Assembly (NCBI GenBank): GCA_947184155.2
Contig: CAMXCT020001538.1
Span: 82,359 to 146,358 of the forward strand
Reading direction: 5' to 3'
From: Cladocopium goreaui
Lineage: Eukaryota; Sar; Dinophyceae; Suessiales; Symbiodiniaceae
Length of the DNA stretch: 64,000 nt
The notes beneath the pieces are model-generated. The model did not search any database, was not told where the DNA came from, and worked only from the letters and a program-made list of their open reading frames with translations. The position numbers and the translations under genes were made by a program. Below are positions 31,307 to 42,713 of this stretch, piece after piece (within the stretch, counting starts at the first letter, position 1; each line of letters starts with the position of its first letter).

Positions 31307-34044
31307 ATAATATCATGAACATTCCTTATAGGATTCTGTCAAGTCTCCATTGATCTCATCTGGGTTTTCCCGGCAAAGGATGAGGGCGCCCAGTATCGAC
31401 AGTCCCCCGCCACGTCGGTGTTGTGCCATTTCTGAGGCCTGATGTCTCAGGCAGTCGTGGCATGGTCCGTTTGTATTGACCCACCAAGTCACCAAACCAA
31501 GGTTTACTTAGGTACCATGTTTCAACCCAACATGGATTTGGAAGGTCCCTGAACCCCTGGATAGCTAAGCGATCAGAAACCCCTGTGGACTGCCTCCTCC
31601 CCTCTCTTGGTCCCAGCTCCAACAGCTTTGATTGGTGATATTTACAGTACGTGCCAATATTTAAAGCTGTTGAAAGTCACAAAAAAATACAAAAAATATA
31701 TATGGTCAAACAATGTCAAACAAATATTCCGTATTTTTTGAAAATAAGTGCCAAGCAACGAATATTTTGGACGTTCTTTCTAGTTTTGCTTGATTTATTC
31801 GATGAGCATCATCTTTATTGAGGTCGGCCATTAGGTCGCTATTAGAGATACTCAACCTAAACATCATATAGTAAATATAGTTGCCGTTATTTTTTACATT
31901 TTTTCTTCTCATACCTCCAATCTAGTGATTGAAGTTCTAAGAAGTGGTTCATCAAAGCAGAAATGTTAGAAGTCCATCTCAACACCCCGGTTATGGATAG
32001 TCCTTAGGGGGTCGGCCCCGTGCTCATCCCAGGCACCAGGATTGGGCTTCCACCGCAAGGCCGAAATCGATGAGCCAGAAAGAGACCTAAAGAGCTGCTA
32101 GTGATGGATGTTCATCCCACCAAAAAATGGGTAAGGTATTGAGTATTGACTCATACCATCCCCCATACCCCTACATATATTTGGCAATGGAAAAAAAAAT
32201 GCACCAAGAAAATGCCCGAATCCTTCTATCCACTTGCTCTGCGTCCGGAATCGGGCCATGATTGGAAGAATACCGCCACTTCTCTCCACTGGATTTGAGT
32301 TGGATGGGTGCACCGCAATTCAGTTTGTGGCCGACTCCCAAAATCCCATGGGCAGCAAATGCCAAGGCACTCGATTTGAGATCTCCTGGCATCGGACAAG
32401 TTGCCGCAACAACTTGCTGCAAAGAATCAGCCCAGTGATTGGAGGATGTTGGAGACAACTCGATCTGATCATATGCCTGGTATTGCCTGGTCTACGACGA
32501 GTCCAGATGTTCTTTGCTCAATGATTTGGAACAATATCCACATACACCCCACCAACAGCAGATCCTTTTCAGTATATTTGATCACTTTCACACACCAAAA
32601 ACGTCCAAAAACCAGATAGGACCCCATCCCAAAAGCAGGTGACAACATACGCAGATGATCGCCTCGTCTTCTACGCTACTGCCCTCTGCCACGCTGATGA
32701 GGATGTTGTGCTGGGCGGAACGATCCAGCTAGGATGGGAATCGGCGCAAATCTGATGCCAAACAAGGCATTTAGATTTTAGATGAAGCGAAAATTCCAAG
32801 CAGTCACTCTAGCTCTCGACCGTATGATCCTTTTACCATCTGGTTATGACATTCACAGTTTGCCATGGAAAGATCCACCCATTTTAAGTTCGGTAAACCA
32901 TCTATTTCGATTAGGGCCATCGAAAACCCATGGGATCCCCGGGATCCCCTGCCGAGTTCACGTCCCGGTGCCACACGTGACACGAGATCCGGCACAAGGT
33001 GGGACCCAGCTGCCGCAGCAAGGCAATGGCAAGTGCCTCAGCTGGACTTATGGCTGTTGGTCCCAATCCTTACAAATGCACAGAAGAAACAGATAAAGTG
33101 GCAAGGTGATGGGGAAAAATCAGCTACAAATGTCATAAAATCACTTAAATCCCAATTACTGTTTTTTTAATCCCCATTTGTGGCATAGCTCAAAGCCCCA
33201 TTTACGATTGAGCTCAACTGAGTTGATCCCAATTGCTGGTACTTCACCCTCCATTTCCAACTGATGAGATCCAGAAGGGTCCCCTCTCCACCTATCAGTC
33301 CCCTCCTGGTGTTTGGCCAAGGTGCGCAGCCACGGCGCACCGAGCTGGGTCCATCCTCCAGGCGGATGAAAAAATGCACTCATTTCAGGGGAAAATGTGT
33401 GTTCCGAAAAAAGGGGTAAAAAGCAACTTGGTCACTTTTTGTGCCATCAAGGCAGTCATTTCTGGGGGAGATAAAAAAAATTGAGCTATGCCAAAATGGA
33501 CATGGTGCGCCATAGTGCGCTCAAAAAATGGTAAACTCTGCAACAATTACAGCCTTTGGAACTGTTTCATGCACTGGGTTGGTTTACTGGGGCGGTTTAA
33601 GGTCCAGTAATTTTTGCTAGAAAACCTACATTCCTACATCTTTCCTCCAAATGTCGGTTGGTTCAGGCGCATTCCAATCCCCCAAGCAGCCTGCTGCTGC
33701 TTGTTGCCCCGTTTTCGGAGCCAGGAGTCCAATGACTCACCGGACATGCGGGCCATGGCCTTGGAAAGCCATTGCTTGTGGGTCAACAGCCCGGGAAGGG
33801 GGCCCCCTGGTGAACACCAACATATCGCTGGTAAATGGTGGGTTCATCCCCCCAAGGTATAGTATAGTAACTGTACGGCCAAACACCTCGTCTTGCCTGC
33901 ACCTGTTGGCCCGCCTTCTTCGTATGAGCTGAAAAAGTGGTAAAAATTTGATATTTTAGCATTATGGTTGACTTGATGTTCTAGATCAGAACGCACAGCA
34001 GAGGGACCTGTGCGGGTTCGTTCCACATCATCATCATCATCATC
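31307..34044. other. no confident gene; one weak exon candidate
   Basis: Mostly non-coding. A + strand segment at about 32642-32755 after AAAGCAG reads VTTYADDRLVFYATALCH; the YADD tetrad recalls reverse transcriptases, but no other RT motif is near. A relic of the foldback family lies at about 32835-32905. A (CAT)n run is at 34026-34049. Confidence 0.35.
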
Positions 34045-34505
34045 ATCAATGAAGATCTTCAACGAATATAGAAGTTTAACCCCGGTGGGAGAATTAAACC
34101 CTTATTGAAGATCTTCAATGAATGTAGAAATATGTAGAAGTTTAACGGGGGTGAAAGAACTAAACCCGCCCTTATTGAAGATCTTCAATGAATGTAGAAG
34201 TTTAACGGGGGTGGGAGAATTAAACCCTTATTGAAGGCCTTCAATGAATGTAGAAGTTTTACCGGGGGTGGGGGAATTAAAACCTTATTGAAGATCTTCA
34301 ATGAATGTAGAGGTTTAACGCGGGTGGGAGAATTGAACCCTTATTGAAGATCTTCAATGAATCTAGAGGTTTAACGCGGGTGGGAGAATTGAACCCTTAT
34401 TGAAGATCTTCAATGAATGTAGAAGTTTAGCGCGGGTGGGAGAATTAAACTCTTATTGAAGATCTTCAGTGAATGTGAAATGAATGTAAAGTTTAACGGG
34501 GGTGG
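34045..34505. repeat. 56-bp tandem repeat, eight copies, with 14-bp palindrome
   Basis: The palindrome TTGAAGATCTTCAA (or a close variant) starts each unit; GAAGATCTTC begins at 34051, 34107, 34177, 34233 (as GAAGGCCTTC, still palindromic), 34290, 34346, 34402 and 34458. Spacing is 56-57 bp except one of 70 bp. Each unit continues with AATGTAGAAGTTTAACG, GGGGTGGGAGAATT and AAACCCTTA. Confidence 0.9.
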
Positions 34506-36147
34506 GACTTTTATATTCCCTAATACCTTTGTTGATCTTCCCAAGACAAGAAGGGTGTGGGCGAAACGGAGTGTTTGTGCGTAACTGTATAGTAACTGTA
34601 TAGTATATAACTGTATAGTAGGTTTGGATGAATCCGCAAATATGACCAGCCAAGATACCTGTCACCATTGGAAAGGACGTGTTTGAGTAGAATGATGGGT
34701 AAGAAAGGTCAAAATGAACCACAACAGGGCACCAGCGGACCTGCTGGTGACTGGATCAGTGGCGACGATGATGTATGCTGATTCGCATCCTACAGGTTGC
34801 TTTGGCCTTGATATTTTGCAACCCCATCCTACTCGTAGATGACACTCTAGCAAGAAGAGGTTACAGGGTATTTCTAGCCCCATTACAAATGTTCAACCCA
34901 CGTCCACCTGAGTTCTTCCACACATGTCCATACCAAGGCCCCAACGAAACTCCAACACCACTTCCCACCCTTCCAGGACACCACACCAAGCAGATTCGCC
35001 AGCCCTCGCGACAGGAGTCCACCTGCGGCTCTGGAAATTCCCTCTTTTTGCAGCTGATTTTGGATCAAAAACCACACAGCCCATCGGTGTGTCCAAAAAG
35101 ATGAAGGGGAGGGGAAGCGAGCGCTCAAGCCTTGACTTGAGTTTCCTCTGTGGAAACAAAGCAGTTTTAGGGGCGCATTGCATACTTCCTCTTTTCCATC
35201 CAGCTGCCTGTAACTTTTCACAAATCGATTTGTGGCCATTTCAAAAAGGCCACGAAGTCTTGCGCATTTCAACCAACCATAGAGGAAGAAGAAGTGCCTC
35301 CACTTTGCTCAAGGATTGGAAGACAATCACAAATTCTTAGTTTCTGAATTTCTTGATTAGCTGGCTGTCAGTTTATTGCAGAATGTCTGTTTATCTGTTC
35401 ACCAATCAAAGCGGATGATTTTCCACCAGGTGTCCGCACTCACATCAGCAGCTTCATCAAATGGGGAACTGCAGAACAGGTGCACCGGACTCTTCTGGGG
35501 AAAATTGAGTGGTCTGCCCTTTTTTGAAACTGGCTCAAGCGGCGTCACTTGAAGCACGCTCCCGCTTGAGGCCCGGCACAAAAAGGGGAGACAGCCAAGC
35601 CTTGCATAGAGGAAGAACACATTCAAAGGAAGGTCTACTTAGAGTCTACTTGAATAAAATGAATCCTGAAACCATCTGAAACCCAAGTTCAGGCTCGGAT
35701 CGCCCTCAATCGGAAATGAACTACTGTAGTTCCACCTACAGTATCTATCTATCTAATTGTATCTAGTGATGCCTCTCGTAGTACATTATATAATCTATAT
35801 AGAGGATTATAGAGGAAACAACCATCATCATCAAGGTTCTTCCTGCAAGACCTCGGAAAAGGCTTCGTTCAAAAATAGTCGCTGCAGGTTCGAAATCTGA
35901 CAAGTGATGACTCCAGGATCTGCAGCCAGAGGTTTGCTGCAAGTTGGCTTTGCAAGTGCATCCCATGCACACCCTAAAAACATCCTAAAACCATGGCTGG
36001 TCTCCGATCCTTAGTGATAAAAATCATAAAAGATATAAAAGTCATGAGGCCCATACTCACTATTGTGTACATCTTCTTGATAAAGGTTTCTCCTGCGCAA
36101 GTTTGTCTTCAGGGACTTTCCAAGATCCTTGTAAAGCTGCTTGGAAT
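34506..36147. other. no gene recognised
   Basis: Several 70-130 codon open segments on both strands (for example 34883-35272 minus, 35399-35626 minus), none with a recognised domain. The region is the 3' flank of the repeat-protein gene. Confidence 0.35.
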
Positions 36148-38174
36148 CTAGCTCATCATAGGACCATTCAGGGCGCAGAGACCCCAATCAGTCAGTGACG
36201 AACATTTCTTTACAGATCTGAAGTGTTGAGAAACTGCAGCTAAAAGCTGGTCATGGTGCACTCCCATCCTGGCACAAGCCCAAACAACTACAGGCACAGC
36301 AAGACGGAAGTCTGTCTCGGTCATCTTCGGAAAGAGACCGCAGAACCGTTCCACAGCTGCCAGCACAAAATTGCCTTGTGATAAGATAGATTCCACCTCT
36401 GCGACGCTGTCACTAAGGAGCACCAGTGCGAACAAGCTGTTTGCAACCTCCTGTGCTTTCATGTCCTTGGCGATCACGCGGACTTGGGCCACAAATGCAG
36501 GGACACCTTTCAATATATCAGGCGCAGCTTCCTTCAACGTTGCTGCTGCCCACAAGCTGTTCGACACGCACTGTGCATTCATGTCCTTTGCAACCGCGGG
36601 AACCTGGGCCACAAGTGTAGGGACACCATTCAATACATCAGGCACATCTTCCTTCAAGGTTGCTGTTGCCCACAAGCTGTTTGAAACCTCCTGTGCTTTC
36701 ATGTCTTTGGCGATTCTGGGGACTTGGGCCACAAGTGCAGGGACACCTTTCAATACGTCAGGCGCAGCTTCCTTCAAGGTTGCTGCTGCCCAACGCTCAA
36801 ATACGCTCAAAGTCGTCCTCTTAGTAATTAGGCTGATGGGGCCACAGCAAGTGCTACTAGTATCTTCAGCGCTGCATCTTCAACGTTGTGATTGCCCACA
36901 AGCTGTTCGTCAGGTCCTGCGGTTTCATTATCTTGGCGACTACTTGAACCCGGGTTAAAAGCGCGGGTACCATCTCCAGTACATCAAGGCCAGCTTCGCT
37001 AAACGTTGCTGCTGCCCACAAGCTGTTCGAAACGTTCTGTGAATTCATGGTTGGTGTGATCCTAGGGACCTGGGCCGAAAGCAAAGGCACCAGCTTTCTC
37101 ACATCAGGCACAAAGTCCCTTAAAGTTGCTCCTGCCCACAAGCTGTTTGACAAATTTTGGGCATTCATCTTCTCTACTATCGTAGGTACCTGGGCCACAA
37201 GTGCAGGCACTATGTCAAATACCTCAGGAGCAGATTCTTTCAATGTTGCTGCAGCCCATAGACTATTTGACACGCTTTGAGCGTTCATCTGCTTCACAAC
37301 TGCAGGGGTCTGGGCAACAAGTACAGGCACCACATTGAGTACATCAGGGGCGACTTCCTTCAAGCTTGCTGCAGCCCACAAACTATTTGACATGCCCTGG
37401 GCATTTATCTTCTTTGCAATTACTGAGACCTGTGCCACAAGCGCAGGGACAATTTGTAGTACATCAGGCGCGGCTTCCTCCAACGTTGCTGCTGACCACA
37501 AGGTGTTTGAGACGTTCTGGGCGTTCATGTTTCTTGCAATCACATGGACTTGGGCAACAAGTGCAGGTACAAGCTGTAGCACCTCAGGCGCTTCTTCCTT
37601 CAACGTTGCTGCTGCCCACAAGCTGTTCGAAACATTCTGGGCATTCATGTTTCTAGCAATCACAGGGACCTGGGCCACAAGTGCAGGCACAGTCAGCAGG
37701 ACGTCTGGTGCAGCTTCCTTCAAGGTCGCTCCTGCCCACAAGCTGTTTGACACATTTTGGGCACTCATGTCCATCGCAACCAAGGGGAGTTGGGCCGCAA
37801 GTGCTGGCACCGCTTTCAGCACATGAGGAGCGGCTTCCTTTAGGGTTGCTGCTGCCCACAAATTATTTGACACATCTTGGGCATTCATGTTCTTTGCTGT
37901 CAAGAGGATTTGGGCCACCAGAGCATGAACCATATTCAGCACGTCCGGGGCAGCTTCCTTCAAAGTTGCTGCTGCCCAAAAGTTGTTGGACACATCTTGG
38001 GCATTCATGCTCTCCCTGGTCGCAGAGATCTCCGCCACCAGTGCAGGCACCATTTTCAGCAAATCAGGCGCAACTTCCCTCAAGGTTGCTGCTGCCCACA
38101 AGCTGTTGGACAGATTTCGGGAGTTCATGTCTTTCGCCATCAGAGGGATTTGCGCTATTAGTGCGGGTATTGTA
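36148..38174 (-). CDS. OPR/HPR-like helical repeat protein (RAP/FASTK-like), 5' end lost in gap
   Basis: Exon A 38174-36873 and exon B 36817-36148 join over a possible 55-bp GC-AG intron. The protein is made of about 14 tandem 40-residue repeats (120 nt each): core NAQxVSNSLWAAATLKEAAP followed by xVLxxVPALVAQVPxIAKDM. The S-N-S-L-W-A-A-A signature resembles octotricopeptide and related alpha-helical repeats (A-N-x-L-W-A-L-A), which bind RNA in organelles. The C-terminus (VPVVVWACARMGVHHD, LTDWGLCAL) is like the end of FASTK/OPR proteins. The frame is open up to the N gap; sequence beyond the gap is a minisatellite, so the start is missing. Role in organellar RNA processing is inference. The strong DNA identity of units suggests recent repeat expansion. 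Confidence 0.75.
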
Positions 38175-38274
38175 NNNNNNNNNNNNNNNNNNNNNNNNNN
38201 NNNNNNNNNNNNNNNNNNNNNNNNNNNNNNNNNNNNNNNNNNNNNNNNNNNNNNNNNNNNNNNNNNNNNNNNNN
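38175..38274. other. assembly gap (100 N)
   Basis: Exactly 100 N bases, the usual placeholder for a gap of unknown size. It interrupts the helical repeat gene. Confidence 0.99.
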
Positions 38275-38495
38275 GTGATGACAAGATGTGTGTGAGCAAG
38301 TTGTGTGATGACAAGATGTGTGTGAGCAAGTTGTGTGATGAGCAAGTTGTGTGATCACAAGATGTGTGTGAGCAAGTTGTGTGATGACAAGATGTGTGAT
38401 GACAAGTTGTATGTGGAAGGTGTGGAGGCGGACGACGGGAGGCGGACGGTGTGGAGGCGGACGACGGGAGGCGGACGGTGTGGAGGCGGACGGGG
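38275..38495. repeat. two minisatellites next to the gap
   Basis: First a roughly 30-bp unit, GTGATGACAAGATGTGTG plus TGAGCAAGTTGT, from 38275 to about 38405; then (GTGTGGAGGCGGACGACGGG + AGGCGGAC) three times at 38417-38493. Open minus-strand reading here (HTTCSHTSC repeats) is a repeat artefact. Confidence 0.9.
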
Positions 38496-38688
38496 GGATA
38501 CAGAACCAAAAACAAGAACCCCACACAAAGATGTGGGGAAATATATTGCATTTGCAGTGTCAATGTAAATCAGCAAATCATGTTCACATCGAAAGACATA
38601 AGTCTCAATCTCTATGTCAGCACTTGTGGCCGGACTTCGCGAGGCTGGATGGTGCAGCACAGGTGGCTCAGTTGTGCAGCTAGCAGTG

Positions 38689-38897
38689 CTAGCAGTAGCC
38701 CCACCAATTACCCTGACAGCTGCGATCGGACACCTTGCACCATAGGCCATTCGGATCGTTGTCCGGATTGCCGCAATACTGAGCATTCACGCCCGCATAA
38801 CGCCACGCCTGCTTGCAGTCGCAGCCCTTTCTTGTCTTGGTCCCTGCATTTTCGGGTGGAGGGGCTTGGGGCAAATCTTCCACCCAACTTTGGTAAC
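38689..38897 (-). CDS. cathepsin B-like gene, last exon: CUB end and Cys-rich domain, frameshifted
   Basis: The exon begins after an AG at 38898-38899. Reading in the frame set by the preceding exon gives VTKVGWKICPKP, the expected end of the CUB domain (SDYSV joined to TKVGWKIC). The second Cys-rich domain (GCDCKQAWRYAG, YCGNPDNDPNGLWC, CQGNWWGYC then stop at 38689) is in another frame. Adding one base to the C4 run (G4 at 38868-38871 on the + strand) would join the two, so this is either a one-base homopolymer error or a real frameshift. As written, the in-frame product runs past to an unrelated tail (QGPRQERAATASRRGVMRA). Confidence 0.7.
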
Positions 38898-38985
38898 CTG
38901 GGTTGAGCCACCCCTCATAGGAGAGTCGTTGGGGATCATCATCATATTTCTTTGGAAAATAAAAATGTTTGAAACCAGCAACCAG
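38898..38985 (-). mobile_element. CTGGTTGGTGG-family element that forms an intron (introner-like), copy 6
   Basis: On the minus strand the intron reads GTTT, then CTGGTTGCTGGTTTCAAAC ... GGGTGGCTCAACCCAG, and the next exon starts GTTACC. The whole intron is one copy of the family. The terminal CCAG supplies the acceptor AG and a GTT duplicated on both sides supplies the GT donor, as in known introner elements. It separates the CUB-encoding exon from the last exon. Confidence 0.75.
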
Positions 38986-38989
38986 AAAC

Positions 38990-40135
38990 GGAGTAATCCG
39001 AGAACCACTTTATCTCTCCGCTGGGTTCTTTCCCCTGTGGTCGCCTTCTGCCCGAGTACTTGTTCCCATTCACCGTCAAATAGTCATAGCCACTCTCCAC
39101 GTTGAAGTCTTCCACCTCCATTAGTTTTGGTTCAACCACATCGAACTCGCACTCCTCGTAGTTGTCGTACCTCGTGGCCGCGTCCTTGTCATAGTTTGGG
39201 CTCAAAATACAACCGTAGGCATCAACGGTGCAGGGGCCTTTGGTGAGTTTCCACGGCTGAGCACCGGCTGTTGTGGTGGCGATTGTGGTGGCAGTTGTTG
39301 TAGTGGTAGCTGTAGTGGTGCTTGTGGTTGTGGTGGTTGTGGTTGTGGTAGTAGCGGCGGTCGTGGTGGTTGTGGCAGTAGTGGTTGTCGTGGTAGTAGT
39401 GGTGGTCGTGGTGGTCGTGGTAGTAGTGGTGGTCGTGGTTGTTGTGGAGGTTGTGGAGGTTGTGGAGGTTGTGGAGGTTGTGGAGGTTGTGGAAGTTGTG
39501 GAAGTTGTAGTTGCAGCTGCAGTCGTAGTTGTGGTGGTGGCTCCAGCCGTGGTGGTAGTGGCCCCAGCGGTGGTGGTCGGTGGAGGTGTTGTGGGACCCC
39601 AGCAGTATCCCCAATTGGTGCCCTGGCAAGCTGCGTCAGTGAAGCACCAAACACCTCCTGGATCATTGTCGTGGTTTGCGCAAGAGGAGGTGCACTGGCA
39701 GCCCTTGTCTTTGGTGGTGGGTGAAGAGGCAACCCAACGGTCAATCACGGCCTGATAGACCTGTGATGGGTTCAAACCACTTGGCGGTGACTCAGTGCTT
39801 CCTTCAAGTGGAAATCCATACCCTGCACTGCTGCCTGCCAGGCTGGTCTTAGGGATGGTGAAATCGGTGAGCACGCACCAAGCCACACGGAAACTGCCAG
39901 ACTCGCCCCAGTGGGGACCCCAGGAGTTAAGGACAATCCAGTGGTCTGTGCCCCATCCAATGGCAGTGACCTCGTGATTGGGACTTCCAGTGCAGTCATG
40001 GCTGAAGACACCTCCAGAATATGCCATAAATCCTCCATCTGCGTAGATGCCTGCCGGAATGGGGCCCCCACTCATGATAGCTTCCTTGGCCAACTGGTAC
40101 ACCAACGTGGGATACGGATGGCCCAGGGAGTAGAC
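38990..40135 (-). CDS. cathepsin B-like gene, exon 8: catalytic His/Asn half, Cys-rich domain, Thr linker, CUB
   Basis: 382 codons, phase 0 at both ends, starting VYSLGHPYPTLVYQLAK after CTGAG. It carries GPIPAGIYADGGFMAYSGGV, the catalytic His in SPNHEVTAIGWG and the Asn in VLNSWGPHWGESG, which are hallmarks of peptidase family C1A. Next come a Cys-rich domain (GCQCTSSCANHDND, GVWCFTDAACQGTNWGYC), a Thr/Ala-rich linker of about 100 residues (compound ACC/ACT repeat, + strand 39260-39580), and a CUB domain (GPCTVDAYGCILSPNY, EDFNVESGYDYLTVNG). The linker suggests an O-glycosylated stalk between protease and CUB. The tail probably directs binding to glycans or other proteins; that is inference. 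Confidence 0.85.
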
Positions 40136-41511
40136 CTCAGGGTTTACAAATCTGCTTATCAATGGATCCTATGTCTGTCCTGATTTCTAGAAAAATAACT
40201 GTATTCAAGCCAAGCAGTCGCCGCCTGTGCGGGTGGCGGAAGTTTCCACAAGGACAACGTGCTCCCGCAGGAATGCGACCAAGGATTTGCCGAAAGGACT
40301 TAATTAAGTTGTTGCTTCCCCAACAAAACCACAAGAGTGTTTGAAGCCTCTCGCTTTTTTTTGAGATGGGTTTTGTCTTGAATGACCTGTTCAGCAACTC
40401 CTGTGCGAGCCTCGATTTTAGCCACCTCTGCGAGTCCCATTTCTGTTCTTCTTGCAGCTCTTTTGGATCCAATTCCTTTCTTGAGTAAAAAAAAAGTTGA
40501 CTATTCTCCGGAGTCCTTCTTGCAAGGTCTTGTCTGAATTCGTCTTTCTCTTTAAGACGCTTCTGTCGAGCCGACTCTTCCACGGACTTCTTCCCGTGAG
40601 TTGCCTCTTTGTCTGTATCTTCCGACTTATTATTCCATCTAATGCTCCTTTCTACAGTTGCTTCTCACATCCGTATAAGTGGCTCACTGCTCTCCTCTCG
40701 TCTACTCTACCCAATGTATATATATATATTGTTTTTTCCCTACTGCTCTTCTCGTCTCTTCTTCACTCTACTCTCTACTCTTCTCCTCTCCTGAGCTAGC
40801 TGCTAAGTCTTATTTTCAAACACCTCACACACCGTTCCGTTTCACAACTCGGAGTTTTGTGCAGCTGGCAAAAAAGAGTTCCAAACACACTAGAACTGCG
40901 CGCACTGGCAAACCAACTTGCTACCCCAATACCAACTCGCGATGCCCACAGTAAAATTATGTAAAATTCAAGCACTTTGGGCAACGAGAAAACCTTGCCA
41001 CAGCCGCAGCCATTCCTCCACGGAGCAGCTCCAGAGCTCCAGGACGATGACCAGCCGACACCCACCAACGCACATGCCCACATGATCACATTTACTAAGA
41101 AAACACAACACACAACACCTCATAGAATTTCTACCTTCAGATCTTACCTTCTCTGCTCTTCCAGGATAGACTCGACTTTACTCCTACTCCAATTTATACT
41201 CTACTGCTCTCTTTTCTAGGCTTCTCTACTCTGCTCATGCAATATTCCACACTTTCAGTCATTTGGAGTTTCTTTGTACTCTACCGTTCTCTACTTTTCT
41301 CTACTCGACTCAACTGTTCTCTACTTTGCGCTGCGCAACGCGACTCTACTCTACTCCGCTCTTCGCTTCTCTTTGCGCAGCTGTGAAACATAACTCAGAG
41401 TTTCAATAAAAGAAGATCATCAAATCAGCACATCTTCGGCCTGATTTCCAGTTTGAGAAGAAAATCAATCTCCAAAAACATTAAAAAAACCATCGGGGAA
41501 AAAAATCCAAC
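40136..41511 (-). other. intron 7 of the cathepsin B-like gene
   Basis: 1376 bp between exons 7 and 8, with GT donor (GTTGG) and AG acceptor. It contains CTCTACTC-rich pyrimidine tracts (40680-40800 and 41120-41370). The open minus-strand segment 40137-40583 (ATG EESARQKRLKEKDEF) looks coding-like but is not needed to keep the protease frame. Confidence 0.55.
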
Positions 41512-41675
41512 CTCAATGAATTGATCCAATCCCAGTTTGAAGGTATCAGCATGCAAGGCTTTCTGGAAAGCGCTGTTGCCACAGGTGGTCGGGCAGCTGG
41601 GCGCAGCGTTACTGGTGGCGAAGTGCTCGGTGCCCTGGCCGTGTGCGAAGTATGGCGAGCACCCCAAATCTCCAC
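41512..41675 (-). CDS. cathepsin B-like gene, exon 7
   Basis: Joins with exon 6 to complete a Gly codon and reads GGDLGCSPYFAHGQGTEHF, then APSCPTTCGNSAFQKALHA. This is the occluding-loop-like region of cathepsin B. It ends phase 0 before GTTGG at 41511. Confidence 0.8.
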
Positions 41676-41941
41676 CTGACCGGCGAGTTGTGGATGCTTG
41701 GCTTTTCACAGTAGTCAATAGATATTCAAACGATTCAAGCAACACTTGGGACATGCGAAAAACACCCTGGTCCCCGGTTATTCCTGGTTGATAAAATGGG
41801 GGAGCAACAGCCCCAAATAGTGAGTGCATCCGCCACTCAAAATGGGGCCGAGGCGATGCTGATTGTGCATCATATTTTCTCATATTTTCCCCATCAGGGG
41901 GTGGTCCTAAAATATGGCCTGGCTGTTTTGGGGCCCCCCGC

Positions 41942-41995
41942 CTGTGGGGATTCCGTAGGTGGCCAGGAAGTTAAAGACGTAGCGAGACAAGCCAC
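41942..41995 (-). CDS. cathepsin B-like gene, exon 6 (54 nt)
   Basis: A tiny exon after AG (41996-41997), reading GLSRYVFNFLATYGIPT, with a GC donor at 41940-41941. Both phases fit exons 5 and 7, and the residues match the Gly-Gly...A-x-x-Y segment of cathepsin B. Confidence 0.75.
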
Positions 41996-42168
41996 CTGGA
42001 GTTATGCTGAGGTGGCGAACGGCTCATGCCGCTCTTTGGTCGAAAAAGTGCTTCTCAACCATCCAGAATTGTCCCAACCTCCAAAAGCTACGATAATTGG
42101 AATCAAGCTGGGACAACATCCCAAAAGAAAACCGCAGAAACCAGCCATTTTCAAGGGATGTCGCAGAC

Positions 42169-42315
42169 CTTGGCATCCATCGCCACCCCCTGGTTTTGAG
42201 CAACTGGTCGCAAAGCCGCGGCTCAGCTGGGCTTGGGACCCGCTGAAGATGCCATCCGTGGCGATGCAAAGACGCGAATCCACCGCGCTCAATGAACCGA
42301 AGGCCCAGCAGCTGC
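42169..42315 (-). CDS. cathepsin B-like gene, exon 5: catalytic cysteine
   Basis: Starts after GCCGCAG and completes the codon left by exon 4 to give NC-GSCWAFGSLSAVDSR, the papain-family catalytic Cys in its oxyanion-hole context. Continues LCIATDGIFSGSQAQLS, and GGGDGCQG before a GT donor at 42167-42168. Confidence 0.85.
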
Positions 42316-42713
42316 CTGCGGCTCCACTAAAAAAAACACCAGATTTCAGCCAGAGTTCAGCCAATCAACGGCCAATCAACGGCCGGTAATATTTCTAGCA
42401 TGCCATGAAACACCAGCTGGCCCCCGGGACTCGGCGACATCAAACAATCCCCAAATCGTTGACAAATTAACCATGCTGACCGAACTTCAACGTGACCTAT
42501 GAAGGACAACACCAAACACCCTAAGGCCTATTCCTACCAGATCCACCAGTCACTAAAATCCAAGCTACCACAGGTTCCTTGGTTGTGGATGCGGCCAATC
42601 ACCTCACAGGGCCACCGGTCGGGGTCAGTTGGTCAGTTGCAGGGAGCAACCACCGAATGACAAGTCATGGATTCCAATGGATGTCGCTTCACCCTTCGAA
42701 ACCCTTGCCTCAC

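Noticed and set aside
36371..38354. Forward open segments (for example 36371-36958, 37335-37826) opposite the helical repeat gene
   Set aside because: They are antisense shadows of the 120-nt repeats; the minus-strand reading has the conserved SNSLWAAATL helix pattern.
39202..39755. Val-rich, Pro-rich and His-rich open segments around 39.2-39.75 kb
   Set aside because: Shadows of the (ACC/ACT)n threonine linker of the protease.
40137..40583. Minus-strand 148-codon open segment with a charged N-terminus, upstream of the protease His/Asn exon
   Set aside because: It lies within intron 7; including it would break the phase that exons 7 and 8 share.
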